Shown: positions 15,501-23,408, counted from the stretch's first letter. The stretch: 40,004 nucleotides of DNA from Candidatus Magasanikiibacteriota bacterium (GCA_023246715.1 JAHFHZ010000007.1:1-40004), one strand, 5' to 3'. Translations and numbers: made by a program. Notes: generated by a model not told the origin, from the sequence alone.

Positions 15501-15677
15501 TTAAGCGGTTTGCTTAACCAGGGTGCGGCGGCAAGAAGAGCAAGCCTTCAGGCGCTTGCCTGCCAAAACCACGAATTGCAGATTAGGTTTTTGACGGCGG
15601 GGTACTTTGCGTTTGGAGTGACTCACGTGGTTCGCCCGGGCCGAAACCTTATCGCATAAAAGACAAATACGACTCAT
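15501..15677 (-). CDS. rpmB: Large ribosomal subunit protein bL28
   Basis: A 58-aa ribosomal protein. MSRICLLCDK, then ANHVSHSKRKVPRRQKPNLQ, then CSSCRRTLVK match L28 throughout, and NHVSHSKRK is the family signature. Four Cys (residues 5, 8, 46 and 49) form two CxxC pairs, so this is the zinc-binding form. It is encoded alone on the minus strand, with its own promoter and terminator, between a small RNA gene and the protease gene. Confidence 0.95.
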   Translation of the reverse strand: MSRICLLCDKVSARANHVSHSKRKVPRRQKPNLQFVVLAGKRLKACSSCRRTLVKQTA

Positions 15678-15763
15678 ATGATTGCCTTACTCGCTAGGAT
15701 GAGTATATAATTAAAAGTTACTGGACACTGCCAAGCCAAGTTAGAGCCAGGCTATGTGCAAAA

Positions 15764-15792
15764 AGTATACGTTATTCACTTTTCTTTGTCAA
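15764..15792 (-). promoter_or_regulatory. Near-consensus promoter of rpmB
   Basis: Reading leftward, TTGACA (15792-15787), a 17-base spacer and TATACT (15769-15764). It gives an 80-base leader before rpmB. A second TATACT at 15707-15702 is closer to the gene but has no good -35 box. The -35 box abuts the start codon of the divergent protease gene. Confidence 0.8.
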
Positions 15793-15793
15793 T

Positions 15794-16405
15794 ATGGAGC
15801 TTGTTTCGCTGCTGCTATACTTCATTGTCATTATTCCCTCGAGCATTATTCATGAATACTCCCATGGCTGGGCGGCTGAGCGGCTCGGCGACCCCACCGC
15901 GCGCTATGCGGGGCGTTTGACGCTCGATCCCCGCGCGCATATTGATCTGTGGGGCACTATCCTGTTGCCGATCCTGCTCTTAGTTGGATCAGGCGGACGA
16001 TTTATGTTTGCCTATGCCAAACCGGTGCCGTATAACCCGTACAATCTTAAGGATCAAAAATGGGGTCCGGCTTTGGTAAGTTTGGCTGGCCCAGCGGCGA
16101 ATTTTTTGTTGGCCACCGCCTGCGCCCTAGTGATGCGTCTTTTTCCCGGGAGCTCGATGGTTCCTTTTTTGAGCATTGTGGTGTACGCCAATGTGCTGTT
16201 AATGGTGTTCAACTTGGTGCCAATCCCGCCTCTCGACGGTTCAAAAATCCTCTATGCCGTGCTGCCTGACTCCGCGCAAGGGGTACGTTTATTTTTGGAT
16301 CGGTACGGATTCATGATACTGATCTTTTTTGTTTTTTTCCTCTTCGAATGGATCTCGCCGATCATTCAGTGGATTTTTAATTGGCTGGTTGGTTTTAGGT
16401 TTTAG
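15794..16405 (+). CDS. Site-2 protease-like M50 metallopeptidase
   Basis: A 203-aa multi-pass membrane protein of the M50 zinc protease family, which cuts substrates within the membrane. The HExxH motif is HEYSH (residues 20-24) in the first helix. The third zinc ligand is Asp148 in NLVPIPPLDGS (140-150). GPAANFLLA (99-107) is also typical. It is compact, with no PDZ domain, matching the small soluble-domain-free subfamily (YwhC/FeS-like). It opens a seven-gene operon, nine bases before xseA. The ATG at 15794 overlaps the -35 box of the divergent rpmB promoter. Confidence 0.9.
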   Translation: MELVSLLLYFIVIIPSSIIHEYSHGWAAERLGDPTARYAGRLTLDPRAHIDLWGTILLPILLLVGSGGRFMFAYAKPVPYNPYNLKDQKWGPALVSLAGPAANFLLATACALVMRLFPGSSMVPFLSIVVYANVLLMVFNLVPIPPLDGSKILYAVLPDSAQGVRLFLDRYGFMILIFFVFFLFEWISPIIQWIFNWLVGFRF

Positions 16406-16414
16406 TTTGTTGCT

Positions 16415-17575
16415 ATGGATACCGCCCTGTCCGTCGCCGAATTTATTGCCGCCGTGAATGGTTTGTTAGCGCAACCAGCGATTGTTGAGGGGGAAGTCGC
16501 CGGTTTTTCGGTTTCGCAAGGCAAGTGGGCTTTCTTTACCCTTAAAGATCAAGGCGCAGCGCTTAGTTGTTTCGCGCCGCTTTATCGGCTACCGTTTCCG
16601 CTCGAAGACGGTATGCGCTTACAGGCCGCTGGCGTGCCGCGCGTCTACGAAAAATCCGGGCGTTTTAGCTTGGTGGTGGAGCGCTTAGAGCTGGTTGGCA
16701 GCGGCTCGTTGCAGCGCGCCTACGAATTGCTAAAAAAGAAACTCGCCGCGGAAGGGCTGTTTGCCACAGAACATAAACGGCCTATCCCCGAGTTCCCCGA
16801 ACGTATCGGCGTAATCGCTTCGGCCGACAGTGCCGCCTGGGGCGATTTTAAACGCATCCTAGCTAATCGTTGGGGCGGCATCGAAGTAGTATTGCGCCCC
16901 AGCCTCGTACAAGGCTCTTCAGCCGAGGCAGATCTGCTCGCCGCGTTCGCGGATTTTAACCAATCAGCCGACAAGTATGACATTTTAGTATTAATCCGGG
17001 GCGGCGGTTCAATCGAAGATTTGGCCGCTTTCAACTCCGAAGCGCTGGCTCGCGCTGTCTATGCCAGCCGCATTCCGGTAGTGGTTGGTATCGGTCACGA
17101 GCGCGATGAAACCCTGGTTGATTTTGTGGCCGATCTGCGGGCTTCCACCCCTAGCAATGCCGCAGAACTTTTGGTCCCTGAGCGTCGGGAATTTTTAAAT
17201 TCGCTCGATGCCACGGTGGAGCTGCTCGGCGTGCGTTTGGATCAATTAGTGCAGTCCCGCTACCGCCAATTGGATCATTATGGCAGCCGTTTACTAGGCG
17301 CGACCGAAAATCTACTCTGGCCGCTGCACCACACGTTGGAAAAATTTCCGTTGATTCTTCAAAAGCTTTCTCAGCTGGCTGCTGAACGCTTAGAGCGGCT
17401 CGCCAACGCCGAACGCTTGCTTGGCTCGTTCAATCCTCGCCAGGTATTGGAGCGCGGTTACAGCATTACTCGAGATAAAACGGGCCGCGTGCTCACCGAT
17501 GCGGCCAGCGTGGACAAGGGTGATAACCTCGTGATAGAGTTAAGCCGCGGCAGCCTAAAGAGTACTGTTACTTAA
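16415..17575 (+). CDS. xseA: Exodeoxyribonuclease VII large subunit
   Basis: Catalytic subunit of ExoVII, which degrades single-stranded DNA in both directions. Residues 5-95 form the OB-fold nucleic-acid-binding domain. The catalytic domain begins about residue 125 with RIGVIASADSAAWGDF and continues through ILVLIRGGGSIEDLAAFNSE, VVVGIGHERDETLVDFVAD and ASTPSNAAEL, all family signatures. A helical region follows (about 255-345), then the conserved VLERGYSITRD near 350. At 386 aa it is slightly short but complete. It is followed five bases later by xseB. Confidence 0.95.
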   Translation: MDTALSVAEFIAAVNGLLAQPAIVEGEVAGFSVSQGKWAFFTLKDQGAALSCFAPLYRLPFPLEDGMRLQAAGVPRVYEKSGRFSLVVERLELVGSGSLQRAYELLKKKLAAEGLFATEHKRPIPEFPERIGVIASADSAAWGDFKRILANRWGGIEVVLRPSLVQGSSAEADLLAAFADFNQSADKYDILVLIRGGGSIEDLAAFNSEALARAVYASRIPVVVGIGHERDETLVDFVADLRASTPSNAAELLVPERREFLNSLDATVELLGVRLDQLVQSRYRQLDHYGSRLLGATENLLWPLHHTLEKFPLILQKLSQLAAERLERLANAERLLGSFNPRQVLERGYSITRDKTGRVLTDAASVDKGDNLVIELSRGSLKSTVT

Positions 17576-17580
17576 ACACT

Positions 17581-17784
17581 ATGGCCGGAGCGAAAAATAC
17601 GTTCAACTTTAAAAAATCATACGCCAAGATCGAAGATATCGTGCGCCAATTTGAATCTGGCCAGACTGATTTAGAAGAAGGCCTGGCCGCGTTTGAAGAA
17701 GGAATGAAAGAAATTAAAGCGCTGCGCCAGTACATGGTTACCGTTGAACATAAAATTTCCGAACTCAAAAAGCAATATACTTAA
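17581..17784 (+). CDS. xseB: Exodeoxyribonuclease VII small subunit
   Basis: A 67-aa helical subunit that wraps the ExoVII large subunit. FNFKKSYAKIEDIVRQFESG and DLEEGLAAFEEGMKEIKALR match the family, which forms a helical hairpin. It lies five bases after xseA, the usual order, and its expression should be coupled to it. Normal length. Confidence 0.92.
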   Translation: MAGAKNTFNFKKSYAKIEDIVRQFESGQTDLEEGLAAFEEGMKEIKALRQYMVTVEHKISELKKQYT

Positions 17785-17794
17785 TTATTTTTAT

Positions 17795-18133
17795 ATGCGT
17801 TTTGTTCTGCGTTGGGCGGCCAGTGCCGCCACCCTCATGGGCCTGGCCTATTATTTGCCGGGTATCTCGGTAGCCAACTGGTACACGGCTTTTGTGGCCG
17901 CGTTGGTCCTTGGCTTGGTCAATGCCATTATTCGCCCTGTCATCACGCTGCTTACCTTGCCGGTGAACTTGCTCACCCTGGGGTTGTTTGGTCTGGTAAT
18001 TAACGCGCTGATGCTCTGGTTGACTTCAAGCATCGTCAAAGGATTTGGGGTAGACGGCTTTGGGCCCGCTTTTTGGGGTGCGCTCATTATGTCGCTAGTT
18101 AGCTGGCTCATCGGATCGCTCCTCAAAAAATAA
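17795..18133 (+). CDS. Phage-holin-like/YvlD family membrane protein
   Basis: A 112-aa membrane protein with about four hydrophobic helices. VNAIIRPVITLLTLPVNLLTLGLFGLVINALML is replaced here by the same pattern: NAIIRP, LLTLPVNLLTLGL and INALMLW are signatures of the PF04020 (YvlD) family, often called phage holin family IV although bacterial copies are chromosomal. Its role is not established. The start is the ATG at 17795, ten bases after xseB; an upstream in-frame ATG overlaps xseB. The stop is one base before the next start. Confidence 0.85.
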   Translation: MRFVLRWAASAATLMGLAYYLPGISVANWYTAFVAALVLGLVNAIIRPVITLLTLPVNLLTLGLFGLVINALMLWLTSSIVKGFGVDGFGPAFWGALIMSLVSWLIGSLLKK

Positions 18134-18134
18134 T

Positions 18135-18398
18135 ATGCCGCAGTTGTACGTTGCCTATTTAGGCGGGAAAATGCCTCCCGGTCGCATCGGCGAAGATCAT
18201 GAAACTGTTTTGGTAGTGGCCGAAGACCCTGCGCAAGCAAAGCTCAAAGCCCGTGCCAAATGGCAAGGGATCGGGGCGGCCCATTTGGATATGTTAAGTG
18301 AAATCAGCACCATTGATGGTTACAAAATAACCCTTAAGCCGGGGGCCAGAGAATCGGGCGTCACGCACAATGATGACTGGAAAAATCTAAACAGCTAA
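18135..18398 (+). CDS. DUF1543-like small protein
   Basis: An 87-aa protein resembling DUF1543: LYVAYLGGKMPPGRIGEDHE followed by VVAEDP, ARAKW, AHLDMLSEI and DGYKI, the typical spaced blocks of that family. Function unknown. It begins one base after the holin-like gene's stop and lies before the 50-aa basic ORF. Family assignment is by pattern only. Confidence 0.72.
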   Translation: MPQLYVAYLGGKMPPGRIGEDHETVLVVAEDPAQAKLKARAKWQGIGAAHLDMLSEISTIDGYKITLKPGARESGVTHNDDWKNLNS

Positions 18399-18402
18399 AG
18401 AT

Positions 18403-18555
18403 ATGAAAAATTATGCTTCCCGTGCGCATAAAGGCAAAGCCGCCTACCGCACCCCCAGTCGCTGGCTGGCGGGTCGCCCCGAAGCGTTTAAACTCCGCCC
18501 GAACACCAAGTTGCAGCGCGGAGCGTATCATCAACCAAAACCCAAAAGCTTATGA
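18403..18555 (+). CDS. 50-aa basic protein coupled to pyrH
   Basis: The frame runs from the ATG at 18403 to TGA 18553-18555, whose ATGA overlap includes the pyrH start at 18552. The product (MKNYASRAHKGKAAYRTPSR at the start) is strongly basic, rich in Lys and Arg, and has no hydrophobic segment, so it could bind nucleic acid or a ribosome. It sits four bases after the previous stop and fills the gap exactly, which supports it being a real gene. Function unknown. Confidence 0.65.
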   Translation: MKNYASRAHKGKAAYRTPSRWLAGRPEAFKLRPNTKLQRGAYHQPKPKSL

Positions 18556-19241
18556 AAAAAATCCCGTATAAAATCCTCTCTGTCGGCGGTTCAATCATTA
18601 TTCCCAAAGAAGGTTTTGATATTGAATTTTTGAAAAATTTTCGAGCGCTCATTTTAGCTGAAGTGAACAAGGGCCAGCGCTTTATTTTAGTGATCGGCGG
18701 CGGGGCGACCTGCCGGGCGTATCAATCGGCGGCGGGGCAAGTTGTGCCACTCACCAATATAGAGCTCGATCAATTGGGAATTTATACCACGCATTTCAAC
18801 GCCGAGTTTGTGCGCCTGTTATTTGGCGCTGTCGCGCATGCCGAAATAGTCAAAAATCCAACTAAAAAAATCAAAACCGCCAAGGCCGTGATTATTGGCG
18901 CTGGTTGGAAGCCGGGTTGCTCCACCGATAACGACGCCGTGCTTTTGGCGAAAAATTTTGGTGCCAAAGAAGTGATCAATTTGTCTAATATTGATTACGT
19001 CTACGACAGTGATCCAAAATTAAATCCTGGCGCCAAAAAATTAGAACAGGTCAGTTGGAAGCAATTGCGCCAAATCGTGGGCAGTAAATGGACTCCGGGC
19101 GCCAACGTGCCGTTTGACCCAAGCGCCGCCAAACTCGCGGAGAAGTTAAGGTTAAAAGTTTCCTTCGTAAAAGGTACCGATTTGTCCGAAGTGGCTAAAG
19201 TCATCCGTGGGCAAGAGTGCCGGGGGACGGTCATCTGTTAG
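18552..19241 (+). CDS. pyrH: UMP kinase, archaeal-type
   Basis: A 229-aa amino-acid-kinase fold protein that phosphorylates UMP to UDP. KILSVGGSIIIP is the N-terminal phosphate loop, RFILVIGGGATCRAYQ the Gly-rich loop, and STDNDAVLLAKNFGAKEVINLSNIDYVYDSDPK carries the nucleotide-binding signatures (stretches quoted are each within the protein's middle). The pattern fits the archaeal-type UMP kinase that CPR bacteria often carry instead of the hexameric bacterial form. The start is in an ATGA overlap with the 50-aa ORF. Last gene of the operon. Confidence 0.85.
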   Translation: MKKIPYKILSVGGSIIIPKEGFDIEFLKNFRALILAEVNKGQRFILVIGGGATCRAYQSAAGQVVPLTNIELDQLGIYTTHFNAEFVRLLFGAVAHAEIVKNPTKKIKTAKAVIIGAGWKPGCSTDNDAVLLAKNFGAKEVINLSNIDYVYDSDPKLNPGAKKLEQVSWKQLRQIVGSKWTPGANVPFDPSAAKLAEKLRLKVSFVKGTDLSEVAKVIRGQECRGTVIC

Positions 19242-19244
19242 GTT

Positions 19245-19269
19245 GGCTTGACAAGTCAAGCCATTTTTT
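19245..19269 (+). terminator. Terminator of pyrH, overlapping the rplJ promoter
   Basis: GGCTTGA (19245-19251) pairs with TCAAGCC (19256-19262) around CAAG, followed by ATTTTTT. The stem includes the -35 box of the next promoter. Confidence 0.65.
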
Positions 19270-19276
19270 ATACACT
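19248..19276 (+). promoter_or_regulatory. Promoter of the rplJ-rplL operon
   Basis: TTGACA (19248-19253), a 17-base spacer and TACACT (19271-19276). The predicted start near 19283 begins the L10 leader. The -35 box is part of the upstream terminator hairpin. Confidence 0.75.
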
Positions 19277-19282
19277 CACTGC

Positions 19283-19345
19283 ACCATAGACAGCAGGTCC
19301 CGCCAACAGGTGGGTTAAATATCCTGCCGAGGTGCCCTAAATCGC
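19283..19345 (+). promoter_or_regulatory. Ribosomal protein L10 leader
   Basis: AGACAGCAGG and TTAAATATCCTGCCGAGGT are the conserved halves of the L10 leader. GCAGG pairs with CCTGC, enclosing CCCGCC/GGTGGG, with the A-rich strand forming the kink-turn-like region bound by L10(L12)4. It lies before rplJ, as expected, and should give autoregulation. Confidence 0.85.
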
Positions 19346-19387
19346 TGAACACAGCGGTTTTACGTCGAAGCGGCTCCGAAACGCAAG

Positions 19388-19410
19388 TCTGTGGATACAC
19401 AGATTTTTTT
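19388..19410 (+). terminator. Attenuator in the L10 leader
   Basis: TCTGTG (19388-19393) pairs with CACAGA (19398-19403) around GATA, followed by seven T and ending 13 bases before the rplJ ATG. CTGTG could instead pair with CACAG at 19350-19354, which is otherwise part of a CGCTG/CAGCG hairpin, giving a possible antiterminator. Presumably L10 binding shifts the balance. Confidence 0.65.
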
Positions 19411-19423
19411 GCTTGAGAAGCTT

Positions 19424-19945
19424 ATGCCCAAAACAAAAGCAGCAAAACAAGTTGAAGTAGCCGAACTTTCCGAAGGCCTGAAAAAAGCCAAAGGGACGGT
19501 ATTCGCTAATTTTCAGGGCCTGACCGTAGCCGATTCCGAAGCGCTTCGCCGGGAATGCCGCAAAAATGACATCACCGTCCTGGCCGCCAAGAAAACGCTG
19601 GTTGCTCGCGCTCTGGAAGAAGCCGGTATTGAGGGTGTCAAACCCGCCGAATTCGTTGGTGGGGTCGCCACATTCCTGGGCTCCGACGAGGTAGCTCCCG
19701 CCCGTGTGGTGTGCACTTTTGCCAAAACCCACGAGATCGTTGCCATTTTTGGCGGCCTTTTGGAAGGTAAATTCATCGCCGCCGTGGCCGTGAAAAATCT
19801 GGCCTCTTTGCCCAGCAAAGAACAGTTGCTTGGCCAATTGGTCGGCACGCTCAACGCTCCGGTTTCCGGCTTTGTCAACGTGCTTGCCGGCAACCTACGC
19901 AACCTGGTTGGCGTTCTGAACAATATTAAAAACGCCAAAGCCTAA
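19424..19945 (+). CDS. rplJ: Large ribosomal subunit protein uL10
   Basis: A 173-aa protein at the base of the ribosomal stalk that anchors L7/L12 dimers and binds 23S rRNA. FANFQGLTVADSEALRRECR and later VAARALEEAG-like blocks match L10; the C-terminal helix binds L12. The ATG at 19424 is used because the upstream in-frame ATG at 19391 lies inside the attenuator. It is followed after 35 bases by rplL, the usual order. Confidence 0.95.
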   Translation: MPKTKAAKQVEVAELSEGLKKAKGTVFANFQGLTVADSEALRRECRKNDITVLAAKKTLVARALEEAGIEGVKPAEFVGGVATFLGSDEVAPARVVCTFAKTHEIVAIFGGLLEGKFIAAVAVKNLASLPSKEQLLGQLVGTLNAPVSGFVNVLAGNLRNLVGVLNNIKNAKA

Positions 19946-19980
19946 CTATTATTAATCCGTCTTAAATTTCATTTAGTTAT

Positions 19981-20391
19981 ATGTCCGACGAAAAGAAAAT
20001 GGTAGAGGTGCCGGAAAAGTTCAAGGCCCTCGTGGAAACGGTTGAAAAAATGTCTGTTCTCGATCTCGCGGAGCTCGTCAAAGTGCTCGAAGAGAAGTTC
20101 GGTGTTTCCGCTGCCGCCCCGGCCATGATGATGGCCATGCCTGGCGCTGGCGCCGGTGGTGCCGCCCCGGTCGAAGAAAAAACTGAATTCAACGTTGAAC
20201 TCACCGAGATTGGTGCCAACAAGATCAACGTCATCAAAGCCGTGAAAGAAATCACTGGTTTGGGCCTGGCCGACGCCAAAGCTTTGGTAGATGCTGCCCC
20301 GAAAATGATCAAAGAAAGCGTGAAAAAAGAAGAAGCCGAAACCATGAAGAAAAAGATCGAAGAAGCTGGTGGAAAAGCCACCTTGAAATAA
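19981..20391 (+). CDS. rplL: Large ribosomal subunit protein bL12 (L7/L12)
   Basis: A 136-aa stalk protein that recruits translation factors. The N-terminal dimerisation region includes [20 protein letters not shown]. An Ala/Met/Gly-rich hinge follows (about 42-60), then the C-terminal domain with [20 protein letters not shown] and [12 protein letters not shown]. All are family hallmarks. Slightly longer than the usual 120-125 aa because of N-terminal and hinge residues. Terminated by a hairpin 20 bases downstream. Confidence 0.96.
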   Translation: MSDEKKMVEVPEKFKALVETVEKMSVLDLAELVKVLEEKFGVSAAAPAMMMAMPGAGAGGAAPVEEKTEFNVELTEIGANKINVIKAVKEITGLGLADAKALVDAAPKMIKESVKKEEAETMKKKIEEAGGKATLK

Positions 20392-20407
20392 TACCAAACG
20401 GTAAAAA

Positions 20408-20440
20408 AAACCTTCCCAGTTTACTCGGGAAGGTTTTTTT
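20408..20440. terminator. Bidirectional intrinsic terminator
   Basis: CCTTCCC (20411-20417) pairs with GGGAAGG (20427-20433) around nine bases, extended by A and T runs on the two sides. It ends rplL and the convergent PP2C-like gene. Confidence 0.88.
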
Positions 20441-20451
20441 GTTGAATTTTT

Positions 20452-22737
20452 TTAAAGAGGCAGGGCCACCTGTAGCAGATTATTGCCATCGGCCACGAGG
20501 GCTGATTTTCCGGGTTCATCAATCAGGATGTCGGTGGGATTAATAAAGGAAGGCGAAACGATTTGTCGGTACAATCTGCCATCTTTATTAAAGATCAGCA
20601 GGCGCTTCCCGGTTGGATCCAGGACGTATAAATAATTCAAGTCAACGTACGACCAGATTTTTGCGGCACTGGAAAGCGTAGGATCAATTGTGGCGAGTTG
20701 GAAGGGCTGGAAGTTGCCCCCCGTAAACTTACTCACACTGCCTTTTTTGCCTGCCACAAACACATCACCATCGATGGCTATGCTCACCCCCTGGTTTAAA
20801 TTCACATTCTGGTCTTTAATCCACGCTGTTCCGCGTCCAAAGCCGGCCGCGGTGGCGTCATGCTTAAAAATTTGGTTATTTTTGAGGTCCAGGGTATAAA
20901 GGCGGCGATTATACACAACCATGCTGCTCATTTGACGGTCTTCTGTCGGAAAACTCACATCTATTTTTTTGAGCGTTAAATCGTCGGGCGTTACCCGGTA
21001 CAATTCGCCACGGGAGGTAAGGAATAAGGCGTAATCATTTTCTTTAGGGACAGCGGCGGCCACAAAACCCCCGCCGGTAACGGTGGCGGTACTTGCTTCC
21101 TTGCTCAAAAGACTGTAGACGCCAATTTCTGAACGTTCCGGGGTGAAGGCTAAGAGGTTGTTGCCAAGCTTTACCATCCCCGAAAAATGAGCTCCGTTTG
21201 GCCAGCTAGCCACGATCGTAGAAGTCTCGGAGTTTAAATGGCGAACTTTGCTCAAGAGTTCTTGCAACGCCACCTGTTCGGCGGTACAACGTGGTTGGTT
21301 TTCTTTGACCGAGCAGGGGAGCGCCGCCAGCAGCGCGTTAGCGGCGTTCAATTCAGCAAGCGCCGCCGCCTCATCTTGATAGAGCAAAGCGCTTTCGGCG
21401 CTGTCTCGCTTGGCTTGGATTGTTTCAATATCAGCGCTAAATTGAGCTGTAGCGGCGGCAGTTTTTTGTCGCGCGCGGATAAAAACAACGCTGCCGACAA
21501 AAATAAGCAGTAAAACCAGGGCCGTGCCCGCTAAAACCTTGGTGAGCGCTGGCAAGTTTTGAAAGTCGTGTTTATAAGAAGACCATTGCCGTGACCAATT
21601 TTCCAGAATAGCTCGTCGGCGGTTTTGATAATTTGTACAGACCAAAAATAACATGCCGAACAAGCGGGTGAGGGCAGTTACAAAGGCCGCTAACAGAAAA
21701 GCCAGGGCGCTGATACCGCGCCACAGGAGTTTACCGGCGAGCAGCAAAAAATCGGCGATTGTTCGAGCAATCATGGTCAGCCTCTCTTGAGTAGTGATTG
21801 GGCTGACTCGTTGGAAGGTTCGTTTATGATGCGAGCTGATTTCAGCTGCCAGGGGTTGCTCGCGTGGCTCTGCCGTTGGTTTTCGGCTGTACTTGGTGGC
21901 TTTATTGGCCGCAGCCTGTAATAAATTCTTTGCTTTTGTGGCCAGGCCTGGCCACACCGAAGAAGAAAGAGTTTGGGCAGTCTGTTGTTCGGTGTTAAAA
22001 ATGCGAGTGATGGAGTTTTCCGAACTCAATTCAACTGTCGGGCGAATTCTTTTCTCCATGGTCACCGGGGGTTTGCCCAAGTGTACGATTAATCCGCCAA
22101 ACGAAACGCCGTTATGCAGTTCACCAAGGATGCGTTGAAAATGTTCGGCGCTTTGTCGCGCGCTGCGGGTAGTGATTATTTTTTCTAATCGGTCTGGAGA
22201 AAAATAATCACCCAAACGCGTGGTAGAAATAAATAAAAAATCTTCGGGGCTTACTTTACCTTGGATTAACTGGGAAAATAACGAATTAGTATCTGCTTGT
22301 TCGCCTTCCTGATACGTGCTCAGATTAAGCCGTTGATAGGTCCCTTTGCGATTTTTATAGAACAAAAAAATCAGAGGCTCTCCATGGAAGCTGAAAATAA
22401 TTTGGGTGCCATATAACACTCCCACCAAGCAGTTAAGTGCCGTACCCGGGGTGATAAGTCGGGCGCGTTCACGGTTAATTTTCTCCAGAATCGTCTCCAG
22501 GCGGGTGGTGTTATCTGGGTGGGTCTGCTCGTAGTAGTATGTTTCAATTTCGCTGATGGTGGATTGTAATTCTTCCAGATAGCTGGGTTCGCCGTTGCTT
22601 ACTTCGGTAACCGCGAAAAAATAACCTTTGCTTTTTTCGGCTTCGGTTGAAGGTTCGGTGATGTGCAAAAGCACGTGGGAACGATTCTGACTGCCCCCTT
22701 CAACAAAGAATTCATCCAGTTGGAGTATGTGATCCAT
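20452..22737 (-). CDS. PP2C-like domain, transmembrane helices and beta-propeller-like protein
   Basis: A 761-aa protein from the ATG at 22737; a GTG 45 bases earlier (22782) would place the -10 box inside the gene. Residues 1-230 resemble a PP2C/PPM-type phosphatase core (YFFAVTEVSNG, then TALNCLVGVLYGTQIIFSFHGEPLIFLF, shortened patterns), but the metal-binding Asp/Gly signatures are degraded. A variable Gln/Lys-rich linker follows. Hydrophobic helices lie near 345-375 and 415-440, then a helical region, then about six repeated blades (480-761; VVYNRRLYTLDLKNN and LNYLYVLDPTGKRLLIFN are typical NHL-like strands). It may sense an external ligand and bind partners at the membrane. Function unknown, catalysis doubtful. 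Confidence 0.6.
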   Translation of the reverse strand: MDHILQLDEFFVEGGSQNRSHVLLHITEPSTEAEKSKGYFFAVTEVSNGEPSYLEELQSTISEIETYYYEQTHPDNTTRLETILEKINRERARLITPGTALNCLVGVLYGTQIIFSFHGEPLIFLFYKNRKGTYQRLNLSTYQEGEQADTNSLFSQLIQGKVSPEDFLFISTTRLGDYFSPDRLEKIITTRSARQSAEHFQRILGELHNGVSFGGLIVHLGKPPVTMEKRIRPTVELSSENSITRIFNTEQQTAQTLSSSVWPGLATKAKNLLQAAANKATKYSRKPTAEPREQPLAAEISSHHKRTFQRVSPITTQERLTMIARTIADFLLLAGKLLWRGISALAFLLAAFVTALTRLFGMLFLVCTNYQNRRRAILENWSRQWSSYKHDFQNLPALTKVLAGTALVLLLIFVGSVVFIRARQKTAAATAQFSADIETIQAKRDSAESALLYQDEAAALAELNAANALLAALPCSVKENQPRCTAEQVALQELLSKVRHLNSETSTIVASWPNGAHFSGMVKLGNNLLAFTPERSEIGVYSLLSKEASTATVTGGGFVAAAVPKENDYALFLTSRGELYRVTPDDLTLKKIDVSFPTEDRQMSSMVVYNRRLYTLDLKNNQIFKHDATAAGFGRGTAWIKDQNVNLNQGVSIAIDGDVFVAGKKGSVSKFTGGNFQPFQLATIDPTLSSAAKIWSYVDLNYLYVLDPTGKRLLIFNKDGRLYRQIVSPSFINPTDILIDEPGKSALVADGNNLLQVALPL

Positions 22738-22747
22738 ACAAGGAATT

Positions 22748-22797
22748 TTGACGTTTCTAGCTACGGTTAGTATACTATACACGAATTGGAAAGTCTA
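22748..22797. promoter_or_regulatory. Divergent promoters sharing a palindromic -10
   Basis: Rightward: TTGACG (22748-22753), 17 bases, TATACT (22771-22776). Leftward: TAGACT (22797-22792), 17 bases, TATACT (22774-22769). The two -10 boxes overlap in the palindrome AGTATACT, so polymerase can bind for only one direction at a time. They drive the wHTH operon and the PP2C-like gene. Confidence 0.7.
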
Positions 22798-23408
22798 TGC
22801 TTGAACACTTTTTTGGTTCAAAGACCCGCGTCAAATTATTACAGCTTTTTTTCGCTTCTCCCGAGCGCCCATTTTTTTTACGCGAACTCTCGCGCTTGGC
22901 TGAAACCCAACTCAATGCCGTGCGCCGTGAAATAGCGCGGCTTGAACTGGTGGGGTTGATTCGTCAGGTTGAGCGCGATATCGCCCTGGCTACTGGCGCG
23001 GGGTTTGAACGGGCTAAATTTTATGCGCTTAATACGAACTTTTTTTTGTTCGGCGAACTCAAGGCGCTGCTCGGCAAAGCGCAGTTATTACAAGAACAAG
23101 CCTTTATTGACTCGCTCAAAAAGCGAGGTGGTGACATTAAGCTGTTGCTGTTAACTGGCACATTTAGCGGCGAAGAAAAGGCGGATACCGATATTGTTTT
23201 GGTCGGGGCGCTTAAATATGCGGCCGTTTCCAAGCTGATTCGGGATTTGGAAAAGTCGCTGGGCAAATCACTCCGGTATACTTTTATGGAACCAAAAGAA
23301 TTTGAAGAACGCAATGAAATTGGTGACGTATTTTTGTACAAAATTTTTCAAGGGAAGCATTTTGTCGTGATTGATGAATTCCATTCTTCCTGGACGCCAC
23401 GCCGCTAG
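22797..23408 (+). CDS. wHTH regulator with nucleotidyltransferase-like domain
   Basis: A 203-aa two-domain protein. The first 85 residues form a winged helix (KTRVKLLQLFFASPERPFFL, then RELSRLAETQLNAVRREIARLE), suggesting DNA binding. The rest (about 110-200) resembles a minimal nucleotidyltransferase: LLLTGTFSGEEKADTDIVLVG aligns with the GSxxxGxxxxxSDxDLxV motif, but the first Ser is replaced and one Asp differs, so activity is doubtful. Such proteins are common in CPR. It is the first gene after the divergent promoter, so it may regulate both directions. Role inferred. Confidence 0.75.
   Translation: MLEHFFGSKTRVKLLQLFFASPERPFFLRELSRLAETQLNAVRREIARLELVGLIRQVERDIALATGAGFERAKFYALNTNFFLFGELKALLGKAQLLQEQAFIDSLKKRGGDIKLLLLTGTFSGEEKADTDIVLVGALKYAAVSKLIRDLEKSLGKSLRYTFMEPKEFEERNEIGDVFLYKIFQGKHFVVIDEFHSSWTPRR

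Noticed and set aside
15253-15504. 83-aa frame across the small RNA and two terminators
   Set aside because: It runs through two convergent terminators and the stem-loops, with no SD or family pattern.
15474-15659. 61-aa rightward frame
   Set aside because: It is antisense to rpmB, which is identified by sequence signature.
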